Source: Conchocele bisecta (Eukaryota; Mollusca; Bivalvia; Lucinida; Thyasiridae). Taken from it: a stretch of DNA of 64,000 bases. The notes below the pieces were generated by a model. It saw only the letters and a list, made by a program, of their open reading frames with translations, ran no database searches and was not told the DNA's origin. The stretch spans positions 67,695,188 to 67,759,187 of the forward strand of contig CM055278.1 in NCBI GenBank assembly GCA_029237695.1, in the 5' to 3' direction. Below, one piece after another: positions 63,217 through 64,000 of this stretch. The first letter of the stretch is position 1; every line of letters begins with the position of its first letter. The position numbers were made by a program, and so were the translations under genes.

Positions 63217-64000
63217 TGTGTACATTAATGATCTGGCTTTACAAGCAGAAAATTCACTTATCGATATGTTTGCCGATGACAATACTCTTACCCCGATGGT
63301 CAGATCAGTCGTTTCAATTGCAAATGATCTCAATAAGGATTTAGATTCTATTGTTAAGTGGTGTAAGGACAACCATATGTGCATAAACATTGATAAAACA
63401 AGAGCCATGCTAATTTCTTCAAATCAAAAACAAGCGTCTATTAATTGTAACAAGCCTGATCTAAAAATTAATGATTTATTAATCCAATATAGCAATGAAG
63501 AACGACTTTTGGTTATTACTATTGATAGCACACTGTCATGGTCTGAACAAATAACAAGAACTCTGAAGAAATGCAATTCCATGCTTTACTTACTAAGTCG
63601 TGTAAAACAATACTTAGACATACCATCAAGAAAGCTATTCTTTAATGCATATATATTACCTCACCTTGATTACTGTTGTACGATCTGGGGAAACAGTAAT
63701 TATGAATTATTGAATAAAGTAATAAAATTTCAGAAATGATCGGCAAGGCTAATTCTGAATGAACATATTTATACTCCTTCAGCCACACTATTCAAAGAGC
63801 TTTACTGGATGCAGTTTGATGCAAGGGTTGATTATAAAAAGGCTATTTTAATGTATCTCCAAAATAAATTCACTTATACACATGAAATTCATAACCTAAA
63901 TCTGCGTTCTTCTGTAAATAGCTTACTTTATGTACCAAAGCCACATAGAGAAATATTCCGAAAATCCCTAGCCTACTCTGGATCTCGAATCTGGAACAAT
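63217..64000 (+). pseudogene. Non-LTR retrotransposon reverse-transcriptase fragment, 5'-truncated
   Basis: Begins inside the RT at VYINDLALQAENSLIDMFAD with the FADDNTL catalytic motif (YADD type), then the thumb-like ILPHLDYCCTIWGNSNYELL and VIKFQK. A TGA at about 63737 interrupts the frame where the family has Arg (RSARLIL-like), so CGA to TGA decay is likely. The frame continues after it (RLILNEHIYT, RSSVNSLLYVPKP, AYSGSRIWNN) to the window end. Typical Jockey/CR1-group C-terminus. Downstream of the last visible GCP3 exon, same strand. Confidence 0.85.

Overview
The window is eukaryotic nuclear DNA, most likely from a lophotrochozoan and probably a bivalve mollusc. It is AT-rich, intron-dominated and packed with short inverted-repeat elements. 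It also carries repeats with (GTCC)n heads and 'caaggtcaaggtca' motifs, which are common in mollusc genomes. The species is an inference; I see no species-diagnostic gene.

One host gene runs through almost the whole window on the + strand: gamma-tubulin complex component 3 (TUBGCP3/GCP3), the microtubule-nucleation factor. I assembled 23 consecutive coding exons between 8223 and 62595 by reading conserved peptides between AG acceptors and GT donors. Intron phases agree across every junction. They encode about 823 codons, from near the N-terminal MZT1-binding region to just before the C-terminus. The initiator exon and last exon(s) were not found, so the gene is open at both ends here. It spans more than 54 kb, against about 2.5 kb of coding sequence.

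Upstream (1-8222) there is a broken transposon-like gene on the - strand (1393-3406), a 1.3-kb foldback element (3709-5052) and older repeats. Introns between 8.2 and 29 kb hold palindromic MITE families in repeated copies, a SINE-like retroposon and small tandem arrays. The 12-kb intron between exons 16 and 17 holds a ~7-kb DNA transposon (30999-38039) with long, internally repeated terminal inverted repeats and a frameshifted - strand coding region. From 38 to 48 kb there are 170-bp and 188-bp tandem arrays, SINEs split by later insertions and a pogo-like element. From 49 to 63 kb there are repeat-bearing dispersed elements, more pogo-like and hAT-like MITEs, a perfect 75-bp-arm palindrome with an 8-bp target duplication, and at the right edge a 5'-truncated non-LTR reverse-transcriptase fragment.

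Two things stand out. First, both transposon-like coding regions share an architecture: Cys/His modules, a possible DDE-type core, a FEN1-like nuclease domain with every acidic position of flap endonuclease recognisable, and a Tesmin/TSO1-like CXC domain. I cannot assign this to a named transposon superfamily. Second, the GCP3 gene is littered with partial copies of its own exons 7, 9, 14, 16, 18 and 19, usually tandem and often split by a MITE or SINE. Several MITEs also end within tens of bases of functional splice sites.
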